Shown: positions 1 through 9,243 of the stretch, in pieces
Layout of the letters: every line of letters starts with the position of its first letter
Position numbering within the stretch: the stretch's first letter is position 1
Program-made: the position numbers and the translations under genes
The notes under the pieces: generated by a model
The model's database searches: none
The model's input: the letters and a program-made list of their open reading frames with translations, nothing else
What the model was told of the DNA's origin: nothing
Assembly (NCBI RefSeq): GCF_019492055.1
Contig: NZ_JAICBX010000004.1
Coordinates: 372,001-436,000 of the forward strand
DNA from: Flavimaribacter sediminis
Lineage (GTDB): Bacteria; Pseudomonadota; Alphaproteobacteria; Rhizobiales; Rhizobiaceae
Direction: 5' to 3'
DNA: 64,000 nt

Positions 1-2
1 CG

Positions 3-815
3 GCGGCCGGCTTTGTCGCGACAGCCTATCTTATAGGGCTTCGCGGTCGCGATATCTGGCTCGAAATCATGGAGGCGATCGCTACGCTCGCTGTCACCGT
101 GACGCTGGCGCTTCTCGGGTTGCATGCGATCGACCCGGACAGCCTTTTCACAGCAATCGATACACTCGCCGAAGCCGCCATGCTCGCGGTGATTGGCGGC
201 GGCATGGCGCTGGCGCTGCTACGCCTGCCGCGCACAGCCGCGAGCGTTACCCTTCAGCGTCTTTCGGAAGTCCTGGGCGCCGTTGGCATGGCGATCGCCG
301 GTCTGGGGTTGCTCTTCGTCTACAATCCGCTTGTTACAGGTGAATGGATCGGCCAGAGTCTGTTCTTCAATGTGCTGTTGTTCGCTTATTTGCTGACGGC
401 GCTTCCATACGGCGCATTGGGCTTCTTCAGTCTTGGTCGACGCCATCCCTATTACAGCCGATCCGCAGTCGCACTGTCTGGTGTGCTTTTCTTCGCGTGG
501 ATTTCTCTGACGATCCGACACGGTTTCCATCCGGGCCGGCTCACGGTGGGAGAGACTGGCGACGGCGAGTTATATATGTACTCTGCCGCCTGGCTGCTCA
601 TCGGCATCATCACGTTGCTTGCCGGGCTCGCCACAGGCATGCGCTATCTACGCATCATTTCCGGGGTCATCATTGTCGCTGTTATCGCGAAAGTGTTCCT
701 GTTCGATATGGCGGCCCTGACCGGATTCCTCCGGGCCCTGTCATTCATTGGTCTGGGCGTCGTGCTGGTCGGCATCGGCCTTGTCTATCAACGCCTGTTG
801 CGGAGTTCCGAATAG
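3..815 (+). CDS. DUF2339-like integral membrane protein, C-terminal part (5' end outside window)
   Basis: The frame is open from the first bases of the window, so the 5' end is missing and about 270 codons remain; the ATG at 69 is probably internal. The product is almost entirely hydrophobic, with seven or eight likely membrane helices. It ends in a helix of the form FLRALSFIGLGVVLVGIGLV followed by YQRLL, an ending I recognise from large DUF2339 membrane proteins. Function in that family is unknown. It converges on the ABC-F gene, with 13 bases between the two stop codons. A different polytopic family cannot be excluded without the N-terminal half. Confidence 0.75.
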   Translation, partial: AAGFVATAYLIGLRGRDIWLEIMEAIATLAVTVTLALLGLHAIDPDSLFTAIDTLAEAAMLAVIGGGMALALLRLPRTAASVTLQRLSEVLGAVGMAIAGLGLLFVYNPLVTGEWIGQSLFFNVLLFAYLLTALPYGALGFFSLGRRHPYYSRSAVALSGVLFFAWISLTIRHGFHPGRLTVGETGDGELYMYSAAWLLIGIITLLAGLATGMRYLRIISGVIIVAVIAKVFLFDMAALTGFLRALSFIGLGVVLVGIGLVYQRLLRSSE

Positions 816-828
816 GGCGGCGCTGCGG

Positions 829-2712
829 TCATTCGGCCGCCATCGCCTCATCATACTCGGCTGAAAGCTCCAGCCATTCCTCCTCCGCCCTGGAAAGGCT
901 GCGCTGCGCCTGATTGCGCTCTCGCGCCTTGTCGGCTGCGAGGCCGGGCGACCGGTCATAGATCGTCGGTTCGGCAAGCTCGGCGTCGAGTTTCTGAATC
1001 TGGATCTCAAGTCTTTCGGTCAAGGATTCGATTTCCTTGATCTTTCTCCGCAACGGCGCCAACTGCTTCCGGCGATCCGCCGCAGCCTTGCGCTGCTCCG
1101 ATTTGGACAAACCGGGGTCGGAAATCTCCGGGTCGGTATCTGTCTTATCACCTTTGAGGATCAGCGTGCGGTAGTCGTCGAGATCGCCTTCATAGGGGCG
1201 CACCGTTCCGTGATTGACCAGCCATAGCCGATCAACGGTCGCTTCGAGCAAATGGCGGTCGTGCGAAATCACAATGACTGCGCCGTCATAGTCGTTCAGC
1301 GCTTCGACAAGTGCCGTGCGGCTGTCGATATCGAGATGGTTGGTTGGTTCATCGAGAATAATGAGATTTGGATGATCGAAGGCGGCGAGCCCCATGAGCA
1401 GGCGCGCCTTTTCGCCTCCGGACAGGTCGCGAGCCGCCGTTCCCATCTTCTCCGTTGAAAGCCCCATCTGCGAGACCCGGGCGCGCACTTTCGCTTCCGG
1501 CGCGTCTGGCATCCGGGCGCGGACATGATCGACCGCGCTTTCCGACGGCACAAGATCGTCGAGCTGATGCTGCGCGAAGTAACCGACTTTCAGGTTGGGC
1601 GCGCGCACCATGGAGCCTGTGTCGAGGTCCAGACGATCGGAAATCAGCTTTGCAAATGTGGATTTGCCGTTTCCGTTGGCGCCAAGAAGGGCGATGCGGT
1701 CGTCATGATCGATTCGCAGATCAAGGCCGGCCAGTATCGGTTTCCCTGTCTCGTAGCCGACCGACGCCCGTTCCAGGAGAATGATCGGAGACGACGCCTG
1801 TTTGTCTGGCTCCGGAAAGCTGAACCCCTGAGTATGCTCCTCAATGACGGCGGCGACAGTTCCCATGCGTTCCAGCGCCTTCAAACGCGATTGCGCCTGC
1901 CTGGCCTTCGACGCCTTGTAGCGGAAACGCTCGACGAAAGATTCCATGTGCTTGCGTTTTGCCTCAACCTTCGCCCGCATCTTCGTCTGCAGTTCACGGG
2001 CTTCGGCGCGCTGGCGCTCGAACTGGTCGTAAGGCCCGCGGTAGAAGACAAGCTTCTTCTGTTCCAGATGGACGATGGAGTTCACGGCATTGTTGAGCAG
2101 GTCCCGGTCATGGCTGATAATCAGCACCGTGTGCGGATATCGCCGCACATAATCTTCCAGCCAGAGAGTTCCCTCGAGGTCCAGATAGTTGGTTGGCTCA
2201 TCGAGCAGCAGGAGATCGGGTTCAGCGAACAGCACCGAGGCGAGGGCAACGCGCATGCGCCAGCCGCCGGAAAAACTGGAAGCGGGTCTTTGTTGCGCCG
2301 CTTCGTCGAAACCGAGGCCGGCGAGAATGCTGGCGGCTCGTGCTTCAGCCGAATGGGCGTCGATATCGACCAGCCGCGTATGGATTTCGGCGATCCGGTG
2401 CGGGTCGGTCGCTATTTCCGCCTCGCGCATCAGCGCAAGCCGTTCCGTATCTGCGCTGAGCACGATCTCGATGAGAGGCTGTTCCGTCCCCGGCGCTTCC
2501 TGGGCCACCTGGCCAATCCGGCAGTTTTTCGGAATGGAAACCGAGCCTGTTTCCGAGGCGAGGTCGCCGGATATGACGCGGAAGAGCGTAGATTTCCCGG
2601 TACCGTTACGGCCCACCAGTCCGGCTTTCGAGCCGGTGGGCAGCGTTACGGAGGCCTGGTCGATCAGCAGTCGGCCAGCTATACGTACGGACAGGTCGGT
2701 AATTGTCAGCAT
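829..2712 (-). CDS. ABC-F family ATP-binding protein (Uup/YheS type)
   Basis: A 627-residue soluble protein with two complete ABC ATPase cassettes and no membrane segment. Cassette 1 has Walker A GRNGTGKST at residues 34-42, signature FSGGW near 147 and Walker B LLLLDEPTNYLD near 167-178. A basic, charged linker (about 225-285) follows. Cassette 2 has Walker A GANGNGKST near 344-352, signature LSGGEKARL and Walker B LIILDEPTNHLD. A charged coiled-coil-like tail covers roughly 540-627. Duplicated cassettes joined by a charged linker define ABC-F proteins, which act on ribosomes or in resistance rather than in transport. The exact subfamily is not assigned. The ATG start leads directly into the first cassette. 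Confidence 0.93.
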   Translation of the reverse strand: MLTITDLSVRIAGRLLIDQASVTLPTGSKAGLVGRNGTGKSTLFRVISGDLASETGSVSIPKNCRIGQVAQEAPGTEQPLIEIVLSADTERLALMREAEIATDPHRIAEIHTRLVDIDAHSAEARAASILAGLGFDEAAQQRPASSFSGGWRMRVALASVLFAEPDLLLLDEPTNYLDLEGTLWLEDYVRRYPHTVLIISHDRDLLNNAVNSIVHLEQKKLVFYRGPYDQFERQRAEARELQTKMRAKVEAKRKHMESFVERFRYKASKARQAQSRLKALERMGTVAAVIEEHTQGFSFPEPDKQASSPIILLERASVGYETGKPILAGLDLRIDHDDRIALLGANGNGKSTFAKLISDRLDLDTGSMVRAPNLKVGYFAQHQLDDLVPSESAVDHVRARMPDAPEAKVRARVSQMGLSTEKMGTAARDLSGGEKARLLMGLAAFDHPNLIILDEPTNHLDIDSRTALVEALNDYDGAVIVISHDRHLLEATVDRLWLVNHGTVRPYEGDLDDYRTLILKGDKTDTDPEISDPGLSKSEQRKAAADRRKQLAPLRRKIKEIESLTERLEIQIQKLDAELAEPTIYDRSPGLAADKARERNQAQRSLSRAEEEWLELSAEYDEAMAAE

Positions 2713-2750
2713 TGCAGTTTCGAGATTTGCGCGGTTAAGTGGGGACGCTA

Positions 2751-3263
2751 TTACTTGAAGCGCGCCCCTTCCTCGGTCCGCTGGTAATAGATGAGATCAA
2801 GCGGCGGTGGTTCGTGACCGAGCACCGAGAGGGTCATGTGCAAATGTCCGCGGTGATGGGTCTGGTGATTGAAGAAATGCGCGAGGGTGGGGGCCAGCCG
2901 CTGTGTCGCCTCCACAGGGTTCGATACCGGCGTGTAGGTGAAATCGCCTTTGAGCGCTTCTTCATCCAGCGAAGCGATCCAGGAGATGATGCGTCTGTCT
3001 TCCAGGATGCGCGCTTGCCGCAGCGTGTCAAAATCATCGAACAGAATGGCGTCAAGACTCTTCGGCGCGTCGCCTTCCTGGGTGAAGCGCTGCATCCAGA
3101 TCCGGTCGGCGACCATTAGATGATTCAGAGTTCCATGCAGGGACTTGAAGAATGCGCCGCAATCCCGAACATAGTCTTCGTCCGACACGCCGTCGATAGC
3201 TGCGCAGATTCGGTCGTTGGCCCATCTGTTGTAGGCTGCAAACATTTCATAATGTTCTTTCAT
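2751..3263 (-). CDS. DinB family protein
   Basis: A 170-residue protein with the DinB/YfiT four-helix-bundle pattern. It opens with FAAYNRWANDRI, typical of the family. Probable metal ligands are His48 in the GTLNHLM helix and His133 and His137 in FFNHQTHHRGH. Members bind a divalent metal; many are thiol-dependent transferases or damage-inducible proteins, and the substrate here is unknown. I chose the ATG at 3263; another ATG 14 codons upstream (3305) is possible and neither has a strong ribosome binding site. The frame stays open further upstream, but that part does not resemble the family. It lies divergent from the GST-like gene at 3405. Confidence 0.85.
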   Translation of the reverse strand: MKEHYEMFAAYNRWANDRICAAIDGVSDEDYVRDCGAFFKSLHGTLNHLMVADRIWMQRFTQEGDAPKSLDAILFDDFDTLRQARILEDRRIISWIASLDEEALKGDFTYTPVSNPVEATQRLAPTLAHFFNHQTHHRGHLHMTLSVLGHEPPPLDLIYYQRTEEGARFK

Positions 3264-3404
3264 GTCCGCGCATTCCGTTGCTGTATCGAATTGGGCCGCA
3301 CTCATACCGCAACCGCGAATGACTGCAAAGACGGCATGGCCATGAGAATTGAAATGATATCGAAAAACAGCAGAATGCCGCGACCCGTCTAAATGGAGGT
3401 GCTG

Positions 3405-4097
3405 ATGACGATCATAGTGTACGAACTTGTTGGCGGCGATGCGTCCCGGCCATTCAGTCCGCATTGTTGGAAGACGCTTATGTCTCTGGCCCACAAAGGG
3501 CTGGATTATCGACGTGAGCCGGTACCGTTTACCGGCGTCCCAAAGGTCGAGGGTGGAGCCGGCAAGACTGTGCCGATTATCCGCGACGGAGAACGAGTTG
3601 TCGTCGATTCCTTCGACATCGCTCTGTATCTCGACGAGGCTTATCCTGATCGTCCGTCCCTGTTCGGCGGCGAGGGCGGCAAGTCCATGGCGCGCTTCGT
3701 GGAAGCGTGGACAGCGACGCAGATTAACGCCGTGATCATCGGACATATCGTGCAAGAGATACACCAGATGCTTGCGCCGGACGACCAGACCTATTTCAGG
3801 CAGAGCAGGGAAGAGCGTTTTGGCATGTCGCTCGAAGAGTGCAGGCAGGCGACACAAGAGCGCTTCGACAGCCTGAAGGGACGACTGGATCCACTAAGGT
3901 TGATGCTGAAGCGCCAACCTTTCATCGGCGGCGAAAGCCCGCTCTTTTGCGACTATATCGTCTTTGGCGCGTTCCAATGGTCGCGCATCTGCTCTCCGGT
4001 AGAGTTGCTCGATACGGATGATCCCGTTAACGACTGGTTTCAGTCGCTGCTCGACCTCTATGACGGTCTTGGACGGTCTGTGCCCGCTGCCGCCTGA
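3405..4097 (+). CDS. glutathione S-transferase family protein
   Basis: A 230-residue cytosolic protein with a thioredoxin-like N-terminal domain (1-80) and an all-helical C-terminal domain. The segment [19 protein letters not shown], the cis-Pro region [10 protein letters not shown] and the glutathione-binding [16 protein letters not shown] are GST features. The SPxCW start resembles bacterial GSTs of the beta-etherase (LigE-like) branch, but the substrate is not known. An ATG at 3393 is in frame, but GGAGGT at 3395-3400 lies inside that extension and correctly precedes the ATG at 3405, so I used the latter. It appears to be a single-gene unit ahead of ndk. Confidence 0.88.
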   Translation: MTIIVYELVGGDASRPFSPHCWKTLMSLAHKGLDYRREPVPFTGVPKVEGGAGKTVPIIRDGERVVVDSFDIALYLDEAYPDRPSLFGGEGGKSMARFVEAWTATQINAVIIGHIVQEIHQMLAPDDQTYFRQSREERFGMSLEECRQATQERFDSLKGRLDPLRLMLKRQPFIGGESPLFCDYIVFGAFQWSRICSPVELLDTDDPVNDWFQSLLDLYDGLGRSVPAAA

Positions 4098-4123
4098 AAT
4101 CTGCCGCGCGAGCGCGCCGGGCC

Positions 4124-4151
4124 TTGTCTTGTCGCCGGCGCGCCGCTATAG
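4124..4151 (+). promoter_or_regulatory. candidate sigma-70 type promoter of ndk
   Basis: TTGTCT (4124-4129) and CTATAG (4146-4151) are separated by 16 bases and resemble alphaproteobacterial -35 and -10 elements. A start just downstream would leave a leader of about 30 bases before the ndk ATG. Inferred by eye only. Confidence 0.35.
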
Positions 4152-4189
4152 AGCGCGCAAATCTCAGCCAACATTTGCAAGGAAAAGAC

Positions 4190-4612
4190 ATGGCGATCGA
4201 ACGCACATTTTCGATGATCAAACCCGACGCGACAAAGCGCAACCTCACAGGCGCGATAACGAAGATGCTCGAAGAGGCAGGTCTTCGCGTCGTAGCCTCA
4301 AAGCGCGTCTGGATGAGCCTGCGCGAAGCTGAAGGCTTCTACGCCGTGCACAAGGAGCGCCCCTTCTTTGGTGAGTTGACCGAGTTCATGTCTTCAGGTC
4401 CGACCATCGTCCAGGTTCTCGAAGGTGAAAATGCGATTGCAAAGAACCGCGAAGTCATGGGCGCGACTAATCCGGCAGACGCCGCCGAAGGTACGATCCG
4501 TAAGACCTATGCCCTTTCGATCGGCGAAAATTCGGTCCACGGCTCGGATGCGCCGGAAACCGCAGCCGAAGAGATCTCATACTGGTTCTCGGGCACCGAA
4601 ATCGTCGGCTGA
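4190..4612 (+). CDS. ndk: nucleoside diphosphate kinase
   Basis: Transfers the gamma-phosphate from ATP to nucleoside diphosphates through a phosphohistidine and so balances NTP and dNTP pools. The product has 140 residues, the usual bacterial length. It begins [14 protein letters not shown], the conserved first strand with the nucleotide-binding lysine, and carries the active-site motif NSVHGSD with the catalytic His at residue 117. The start at 4190 follows AAGGA at 4179-4183; the frame is open upstream but that part is not conserved. A hairpin terminator follows the stop codon, so the gene is probably transcribed alone. Confidence 0.97.
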   Translation: MAIERTFSMIKPDATKRNLTGAITKMLEEAGLRVVASKRVWMSLREAEGFYAVHKERPFFGELTEFMSSGPTIVQVLEGENAIAKNREVMGATNPADAAEGTIRKTYALSIGENSVHGSDAPETAAEEISYWFSGTEIVG

Positions 4613-4641
4613 TCATCTGCTTGCGAAGAATTGATGAATCA

Positions 4642-4673
4642 CCGTCTGACCTCGGTCAGGCGGTTTTTCTTTG
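4642..4673 (+). terminator. Rho-independent terminator after ndk
   Basis: CCGTCTGACC (4642-4651) and GGTCAGGCGG (4654-4663) form a 10-bp stem with one G-U pair, a tight loop and a following T-rich run. It lies between convergent ndk and moaE and could stop transcription from the ndk side. Confidence 0.8.
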
Positions 4674-4681
4674 TCCCTTTT

Positions 4682-5143
4682 TTACTTCTGCGACCAGCGA
4701 TCCAGCGCGTCTTCGTCCGTGGAACGCGCGTCGACCCAGCCGCCGTCTGTTCCGTCGAGAAATATCTCTTTCTTCCAGAACGGGGCGCGGCTCTTCATGA
4801 AATCCATCATGAAACTGGCAGCCTCGAATGCGGCTTGACGATGTTTGGACGCGGCGACCACCAGAACGATATTCTCGCCTGGACGGATTCGGCCAAAGCG
4901 GTGGATCGCGGCGAGACCCGTCAGCGGCCACCGCCCGTCCGCCCGTGTCGCGATGCGGCTGATTTCCTGCTCCGCCATGCCGGGATAATGTTCGAGTTCG
5001 AGCGCAGCCAGCCGGCCGGCCTCGTCGCGGCATACGCCGGTAAATGTCACGACGGCGCCGACGTCAGGGTTTCCGGCCGTCAGGGCCTGGATTTCCGCAG
5101 CAATGTCGAAATCTTCTGACTGAACCCGTATCGTCGGTTTCAT
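4682..5143 (-). CDS. moaE: molybdopterin synthase catalytic subunit MoaE
   Basis: Large subunit of molybdopterin synthase; with thiocarboxylated MoaD it converts cyclic pyranopterin monophosphate into molybdopterin. The 153-residue product carries the family signatures FTGVCRDE, HYPGMAEQEI, HRFGRIRPGENIVLV and SKHRQAAFEA, ending the core in MKSRAPFWKKE, with the lysines expected at the active site. I chose the ATG at 5143, 7 bases after the moaD stop; a GTG at 5158 overlapping the end of moaD is an alternative. It is last in the apparent uvrC-pgsA-moaD-moaE unit. Confidence 0.95.
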   Translation of the reverse strand: MKPTIRVQSEDFDIAAEIQALTAGNPDVGAVVTFTGVCRDEAGRLAALELEHYPGMAEQEISRIATRADGRWPLTGLAAIHRFGRIRPGENIVLVVAASKHRQAAFEAASFMMDFMKSRAPFWKKEIFLDGTDGGWVDARSTDEDALDRWSQK

Positions 5144-5150
5144 GACAGGG

Positions 5151-5405
5151 TTACCCACCGGTCATGGGCGGAAAAAGCGCGATCTCGCTGGCGCCGCCGA
5201 TTGCGGCGTCATGCTGGCTGTGCCGGTGATCAAGGGCGACCCGGATCACGTCGGAATGCTCAAGCGCGTTGCGATATTCCTCGCCGCGTTGCTTCAGGTG
5301 GTCGAGAAGGTCGTCGATTGTTGTTACGCTGTCCGGCAGAACGATCTCTTCCTCACTCTTGCCGATGCGCTCGCGAACCCACGCGAAATAGACAAGTTTC
5401 ACCAT
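5151..5405 (-). CDS. moaD: molybdopterin synthase sulfur carrier subunit MoaD
   Basis: An 84-residue ubiquitin-like sulfur carrier. It starts MVKLVYFAWVRERIG and ends FPPMTGG: the C-terminal Gly-Gly is the site that is adenylated and thiocarboxylated before sulfur transfer by MoaE. The length and the beta-grasp pattern are normal for the family. The ATG lies 3 bases after the pgsA stop and moaE follows at once, which suggests co-transcription and coupled translation. A molybdopterin oxidoreductase gene 6 kb away (11369-13480) is a possible client of the cofactor. Confidence 0.95.
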   Translation of the reverse strand: MVKLVYFAWVRERIGKSEEEIVLPDSVTTIDDLLDHLKQRGEEYRNALEHSDVIRVALDHRHSQHDAAIGGASEIALFPPMTGG

Positions 5406-5408
5406 CGT

Positions 5409-5990
5409 CTAGTCCACCACATGTTTCAGGCCTGCCTGGAAATAATCGTATCCGGTATACATGGTGATGATCGCGGCGATCCAGAGCAGTGCAATGCCGG
5501 TCTCGGTCACATAGGGGATGATCTTGTCTCCAGCAGGGCCCGCCAGGAGGAAGCCGATCGCGATCATCTGGAGTGTGGTTTTCCATTTGGCGATCCAGGT
5601 CACGGGAACCGAAACCTTCAGTTCCGCCAGATATTCGCGCAAGCCGGACACCAGGATTTCCCGGCAGAGAATGATGATCGCAGCCCAGATGGTCCATCCG
5701 GCAATAGTCCCGTCCGCAGCCAGAAGCAGAAGAATCGATGAGACCAGCAGCTTGTCGGCAATGGGATCGAGCATACGGCCGATTGGCGACGTCTGGTTCC
5801 AGACACGGGCGAGATATCCGTCAAAGAAATCGGTGATCGAAGCGATCAGATACAACGCAAGCGCGCTCCAGCGCGCGAAGTCGGAGCCATGCAGCCGACC
5901 TTCCATGAAGAAACACAGCACGATCAAAGGAACGGCGAGAATGCGACCGTAGGTAAGCAGATTAGGTAATTTATACGTATGGGACGCCAT
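5409..5990 (-). CDS. pgsA: CDP-diacylglycerol-glycerol-3-phosphate 3-phosphatidyltransferase
   Basis: An inner-membrane enzyme making phosphatidylglycerophosphate, the precursor of phosphatidylglycerol and cardiolipin. The 193-residue product has about five or six membrane helices and the CDP-alcohol phosphotransferase signature D-x2-DG-x2-AR-x8-G-x3-D-x3-D, seen as DFFDGYLAR followed by GRMLDPIADK. It starts MASHTYKLPNLLTYGRI, the usual PgsA N terminus; upstream in-frame codons do not look conserved. It follows uvrC and is 3 bases from moaD. A second, shorter family member lies at 22727-23263; PgsA identity here rests on the N terminus and the uvrC neighbourhood. Confidence 0.93.
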   Translation of the reverse strand: MASHTYKLPNLLTYGRILAVPLIVLCFFMEGRLHGSDFARWSALALYLIASITDFFDGYLARVWNQTSPIGRMLDPIADKLLVSSILLLLAADGTIAGWTIWAAIIILCREILVSGLREYLAELKVSVPVTWIAKWKTTLQMIAIGFLLAGPAGDKIIPYVTETGIALLWIAAIITMYTGYDYFQAGLKHVVD

Positions 5991-6086
5991 GGAGAAATCC
6001 GGGAGAATGTCACCGTCATAAAAATAGGGCGCCGCGCTTCGCGTCAACACCGACGATCAAATGATTTCTATAAAGCGAAGATTGCC

Positions 6087-8087
6087 TTAATTGCGGCGAT
6101 CCTCATGAAAATGATCGTAAATCATCTGAGCCGTGGCCTGCGAAATCCCTTCAACCGCCACCAGATCCTCGACGCCTGCGCGCGAGACGGCTTTCGCCGT
6201 GCCGAAATGGTGCAGCAGAGAGCGTTTTCTCGCCGGGCCGATTCCTGCGATCTCGTCGAGCGGGTTGCGCGTAATCTCCTTGCTCCGTCGAGCGCGATGC
6301 GCGCCGATTGCATAGCGGTGCGCCTCGTCGCGCATGCGCTGAATGAAATACAGAACCGGATCTCTCGGCGGCAGCGAGAAGGCCTGGCGTCCCTTCATGA
6401 AGAAACGTTCCCGACCAGCTTCGCGATCAACGCCCTTTGCGACGCCGATTGCGGTGATCTCATCGCTAACGCCGAGTTCCTCCAGAATGCCCTGAACAGC
6501 GGAGAGTTGCCCTTGGCCGCCGTCGATCAGCAAAACGTCGGGCCACGCCGGAATTTCTGCAACGTCGTGCGAGTCGTCGTCCGCATCTTTCGTTTGCGGT
6601 CTTTCATGTTCCTTGATCAGGCGGGCGATGCGCCGGTGAAGAACCTCCCGCATCATCCCGAAATCATCGCCGGGCGTGATCTCTTCGGACTTGATGTTGA
6701 ACTTGCGGTACTGGTTCTTCGCAAATCCTTCCGCGCCGGCGACTATCATGCCGCCGACGGCGTTGGCGCCCATGATGTGGGAATTGTCGTAGACCTCGAT
6801 GCGGCTCGGCGGACGGGCGAGACCGAAGGTGCTCGCCATCGCCTTCAGAAGATTGCCTTGCGTGGATGTTTCAGAAAGTCGTCTACCATGGGCTTCACGG
6901 GCGTTGGTGGCCACCTGCTGTACGAGATCGCGTTTTTCTCCGCGATGCGGTACGGAGATCGAGACCTTGCGGCCCGCGCGCATTGACAGTGCCTCGACCA
7001 GCAAATCGCTTTCCGGAATGGCGTGCGACACGAGGATCTGTTTCGGACAGGGCTTGTCGTCGTAGAACTGCGCGAGGAAGGCGCCGAGCACCTCCTCCAT
7101 CGGAAGCGCGGGGTCGGCCTTCGGAAAATAGGCGCGGTTGCCCCAGTTCTGTCCGGTGCGGAAGAAAAAGACCTGGATGCAGTTGAGGCCGCCATCCTGG
7201 TGGATAGCGAAAACATCGGCCTCCTCCACCGTCTGCGGATTGATGCCCTGGTGGCTTTGAACATGCGATAGAGCCGCCAACCGGTCGCGATAAACCGCCG
7301 CGCGCTCGAAATCGAGTTCTTCGGAAGCTTGCTGCATCGCTTCGCCCAGGGTGCCCTTCACCTTCTGGCTCTTGCCCGAAAGAAAATCCGTCGCCTCGTC
7401 CACGAGCTTTCGATAGGATTCGAGATCGATTTCGCCCGTGCAGGGCGCCGAGCAACGCTTGATCTGGTAGAGGAGACAGGGCCGCGTCCGGGTCTCATAC
7501 ATCGCATTCGTGCATGTGCGGATGAGGAACGCCCGCTGCAGCGCATTGATGGTTCGGTCAACCGCCTGGGCCGAAGCAAAAGGCCCGAAATAGGAGCCCT
7601 GACGTGAGCGGGCGCCGCGATGTTTGTAAATGCCGGCGGCTTCGTGATCGCCGGTCAGCAAGATGTAGGGAAATGATTTGTCGTCGCGCAGAAGCACATT
7701 GTAGCGGGGTTTGAACCGCTTGATCAGGTTCGCTTCAAGAAGCAGCGCCTCGGTTTCCGTGCGGGTGGTGATAAACTCCATGTTCGCTGTGTCGCGCACC
7801 ATACTGGAGATTCGATTGGTGTGGCCGCGACCCTGCGCGTAGTTTGAAACGCGCTTCTTCAGGCTCCGCGCCTTGCCGACGTAAAGTATGTCGCCATCGC
7901 CGTTGAGCATGCGATAAACGCCTGGCGCATTGGGAAGGATCTTGACGAATTCCTGAATGCGCTCAGGCCCGGCAAGATCGGAGGCGAGCGCGCCGGCGCC
8001 TTCCCAGGTCGTCGCGTTGATTGCCGGTTCGTCGGATATCTGTTCGTTTGGTCCGCTTTCTGCGGCCGTGTCTTCTTCAGGCGTCAT
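6087..8087 (-). CDS. uvrC: excinuclease ABC subunit C
   Basis: A nucleotide-excision-repair endonuclease that makes both incisions around a lesion marked by UvrA/UvrB. The 666-residue protein has a GIY-YIG nuclease domain (from about residue 50, with [10 protein letters not shown] and [15 protein letters not shown]), a cysteine cluster near [13 protein letters not shown], a UVR/UvrB-binding segment, a C-terminal RNase H-like nuclease with [10 protein letters not shown] and [10 protein letters not shown], and a helix-hairpin-helix pair ([13 protein letters not shown]). The roughly 45 residues before the GIY-YIG domain are acidic and unconserved. It leads the pgsA-moaD-moaE string. Confidence 0.97.
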   Translation of the reverse strand: MTPEEDTAAESGPNEQISDEPAINATTWEGAGALASDLAGPERIQEFVKILPNAPGVYRMLNGDGDILYVGKARSLKKRVSNYAQGRGHTNRISSMVRDTANMEFITTRTETEALLLEANLIKRFKPRYNVLLRDDKSFPYILLTGDHEAAGIYKHRGARSRQGSYFGPFASAQAVDRTINALQRAFLIRTCTNAMYETRTRPCLLYQIKRCSAPCTGEIDLESYRKLVDEATDFLSGKSQKVKGTLGEAMQQASEELDFERAAVYRDRLAALSHVQSHQGINPQTVEEADVFAIHQDGGLNCIQVFFFRTGQNWGNRAYFPKADPALPMEEVLGAFLAQFYDDKPCPKQILVSHAIPESDLLVEALSMRAGRKVSISVPHRGEKRDLVQQVATNAREAHGRRLSETSTQGNLLKAMASTFGLARPPSRIEVYDNSHIMGANAVGGMIVAGAEGFAKNQYRKFNIKSEEITPGDDFGMMREVLHRRIARLIKEHERPQTKDADDDSHDVAEIPAWPDVLLIDGGQGQLSAVQGILEELGVSDEITAIGVAKGVDREAGRERFFMKGRQAFSLPPRDPVLYFIQRMRDEAHRYAIGAHRARRSKEITRNPLDEIAGIGPARKRSLLHHFGTAKAVSRAGVEDLVAVEGISQATAQMIYDHFHEDRRN

Positions 8088-8175
8088 TCCACTGTCTCGA
8101 ATCGGCCTTCGGCCATTTTCCGGCCAGTATGTGGTCCGTCACCGCAGGGCTGTCAAACCGCCATTCGCTTCCGCT

Positions 8176-9123
8176 TCAATACAGGATGACCGCGAAGTAG
8201 AGACAGTAGGCGGCGACAAGGGCCATGCCTCCCAGCTTGCCAATCGGTCTGGAAATGAAAGCCAGCGCGAGGAGCAGGATAGTGGAGAGGGCGAGTATCC
8301 ACATGTCCAGATAGACGATCCTCACTGGCACCCGCAACGGGTGGACCAGGCTGGTAATGCCGAGAATCGCGCCGACGTTGAAGATGTTGGAGCCGACGAC
8401 ATTGCCGATGGCGACCGCGCCGCTGCGCCGCCACGCCGCCATGAAGGTGGTGACAAGTTCGGGCAGGGATGTGCCGATAGCAACGATGGTCAGACCGATC
8501 ACAGTGTCGGACACGCCCATCCACTGGGCGATATCGACGGCTCCGTGCACGGTCAGCGACGCGCCGATGGGCAAGCCGATCAGACCGGACAGCGTGTAGG
8601 CCGCAATGCGGGAATTCTCGACCGGCAATTTCTGGAGTTCCGAATGATAGTCTTCAACCATCTCGTGGTTGTTCATATCGGAATGCGCCCGCTTGAACTG
8701 CCAGGCGAGAAAAACGCCGAGCATGGCCAGCAATATCAAACCATCGATATGTCCGAGCCGCCCCATCGCCATCATGATCATCAGCACGATGGTCATGGCC
8801 GACATCATGACAAGGCTGAAGCCAAGGCCTTTTTCACGGCAGGCGACGGGCATGATTAGCGCGGGGATGCCAAGCACCAGCAACACATTGGTAATGTTCG
8901 AGCCAACCACATTGCCGATAGCGATGCCGTAAATGCCATTCATGGCAGCCTTGAGAGAGACGAAGAGTTCCGGCGCCGATGTTCCGAAAGCGACGATCGT
9001 CAGCCCAATGATGAGAGGGCTGATTCCGATCTTTTCGGCAAAGGCCACGGCCCCGCGCACGAGCAGGTCCCCGGCGAAAATGAGCAGTGCGAGTCCGGCG
9101 ACAAGAATAAGTATGCTGAACAT
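8176..9123 (-). CDS. calcium/sodium antiporter, CaCA family (YrbG-like)
   Basis: A 315-residue inner-membrane protein with about ten helices arranged as two inverted repeats. Each repeat holds an alpha motif: GTSAPELFVSLKA with GNVVGSNITN in the first, and GTSLPELVTTFMAA with GNVVGSNIFN in the second. These are the ion-binding signatures of K+-independent Na+/Ca2+ exchangers of the YrbG type. A hydrophilic loop lies between the halves. The ATG at 9123 begins the first helix directly; in-frame codons upstream are polar and unlikely. It lies 88 bases upstream of uvrC on the same strand, probably as a separate unit. Confidence 0.93.
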   Translation of the reverse strand: MFSILILVAGLALLIFAGDLLVRGAVAFAEKIGISPLIIGLTIVAFGTSAPELFVSLKAAMNGIYGIAIGNVVGSNITNVLLVLGIPALIMPVACREKGLGFSLVMMSAMTIVLMIMMAMGRLGHIDGLILLAMLGVFLAWQFKRAHSDMNNHEMVEDYHSELQKLPVENSRIAAYTLSGLIGLPIGASLTVHGAVDIAQWMGVSDTVIGLTIVAIGTSLPELVTTFMAAWRRSGAVAIGNVVGSNIFNVGAILGITSLVHPLRVPVRIVYLDMWILALSTILLLALAFISRPIGKLGGMALVAAYCLYFAVILY

Positions 9124-9243
9124 CGACTGACTGTTTTCTGCTCGGTTTGCTGATGAGTTTGTTGTGAAAGGGCTGAGCACCCCGGATATAGGTACGAAGC
9201 TTGAAAACTCAATGAATGCGCGGCCGAATTGGCCGCAGCATCT

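Noticed and set aside
1525-2787. Long open frame on the plus strand opposite the ABC-F gene
   Set aside because: It is antisense to a gene with clear duplicated ATPase motifs, has no recognisable domain, and is explained by GC-rich codon bias.
3264-3857. Upstream in-frame extension of the DinB-like gene
   Set aside because: The extra residues do not resemble the family and would lie opposite the conserved GST gene at 3405.
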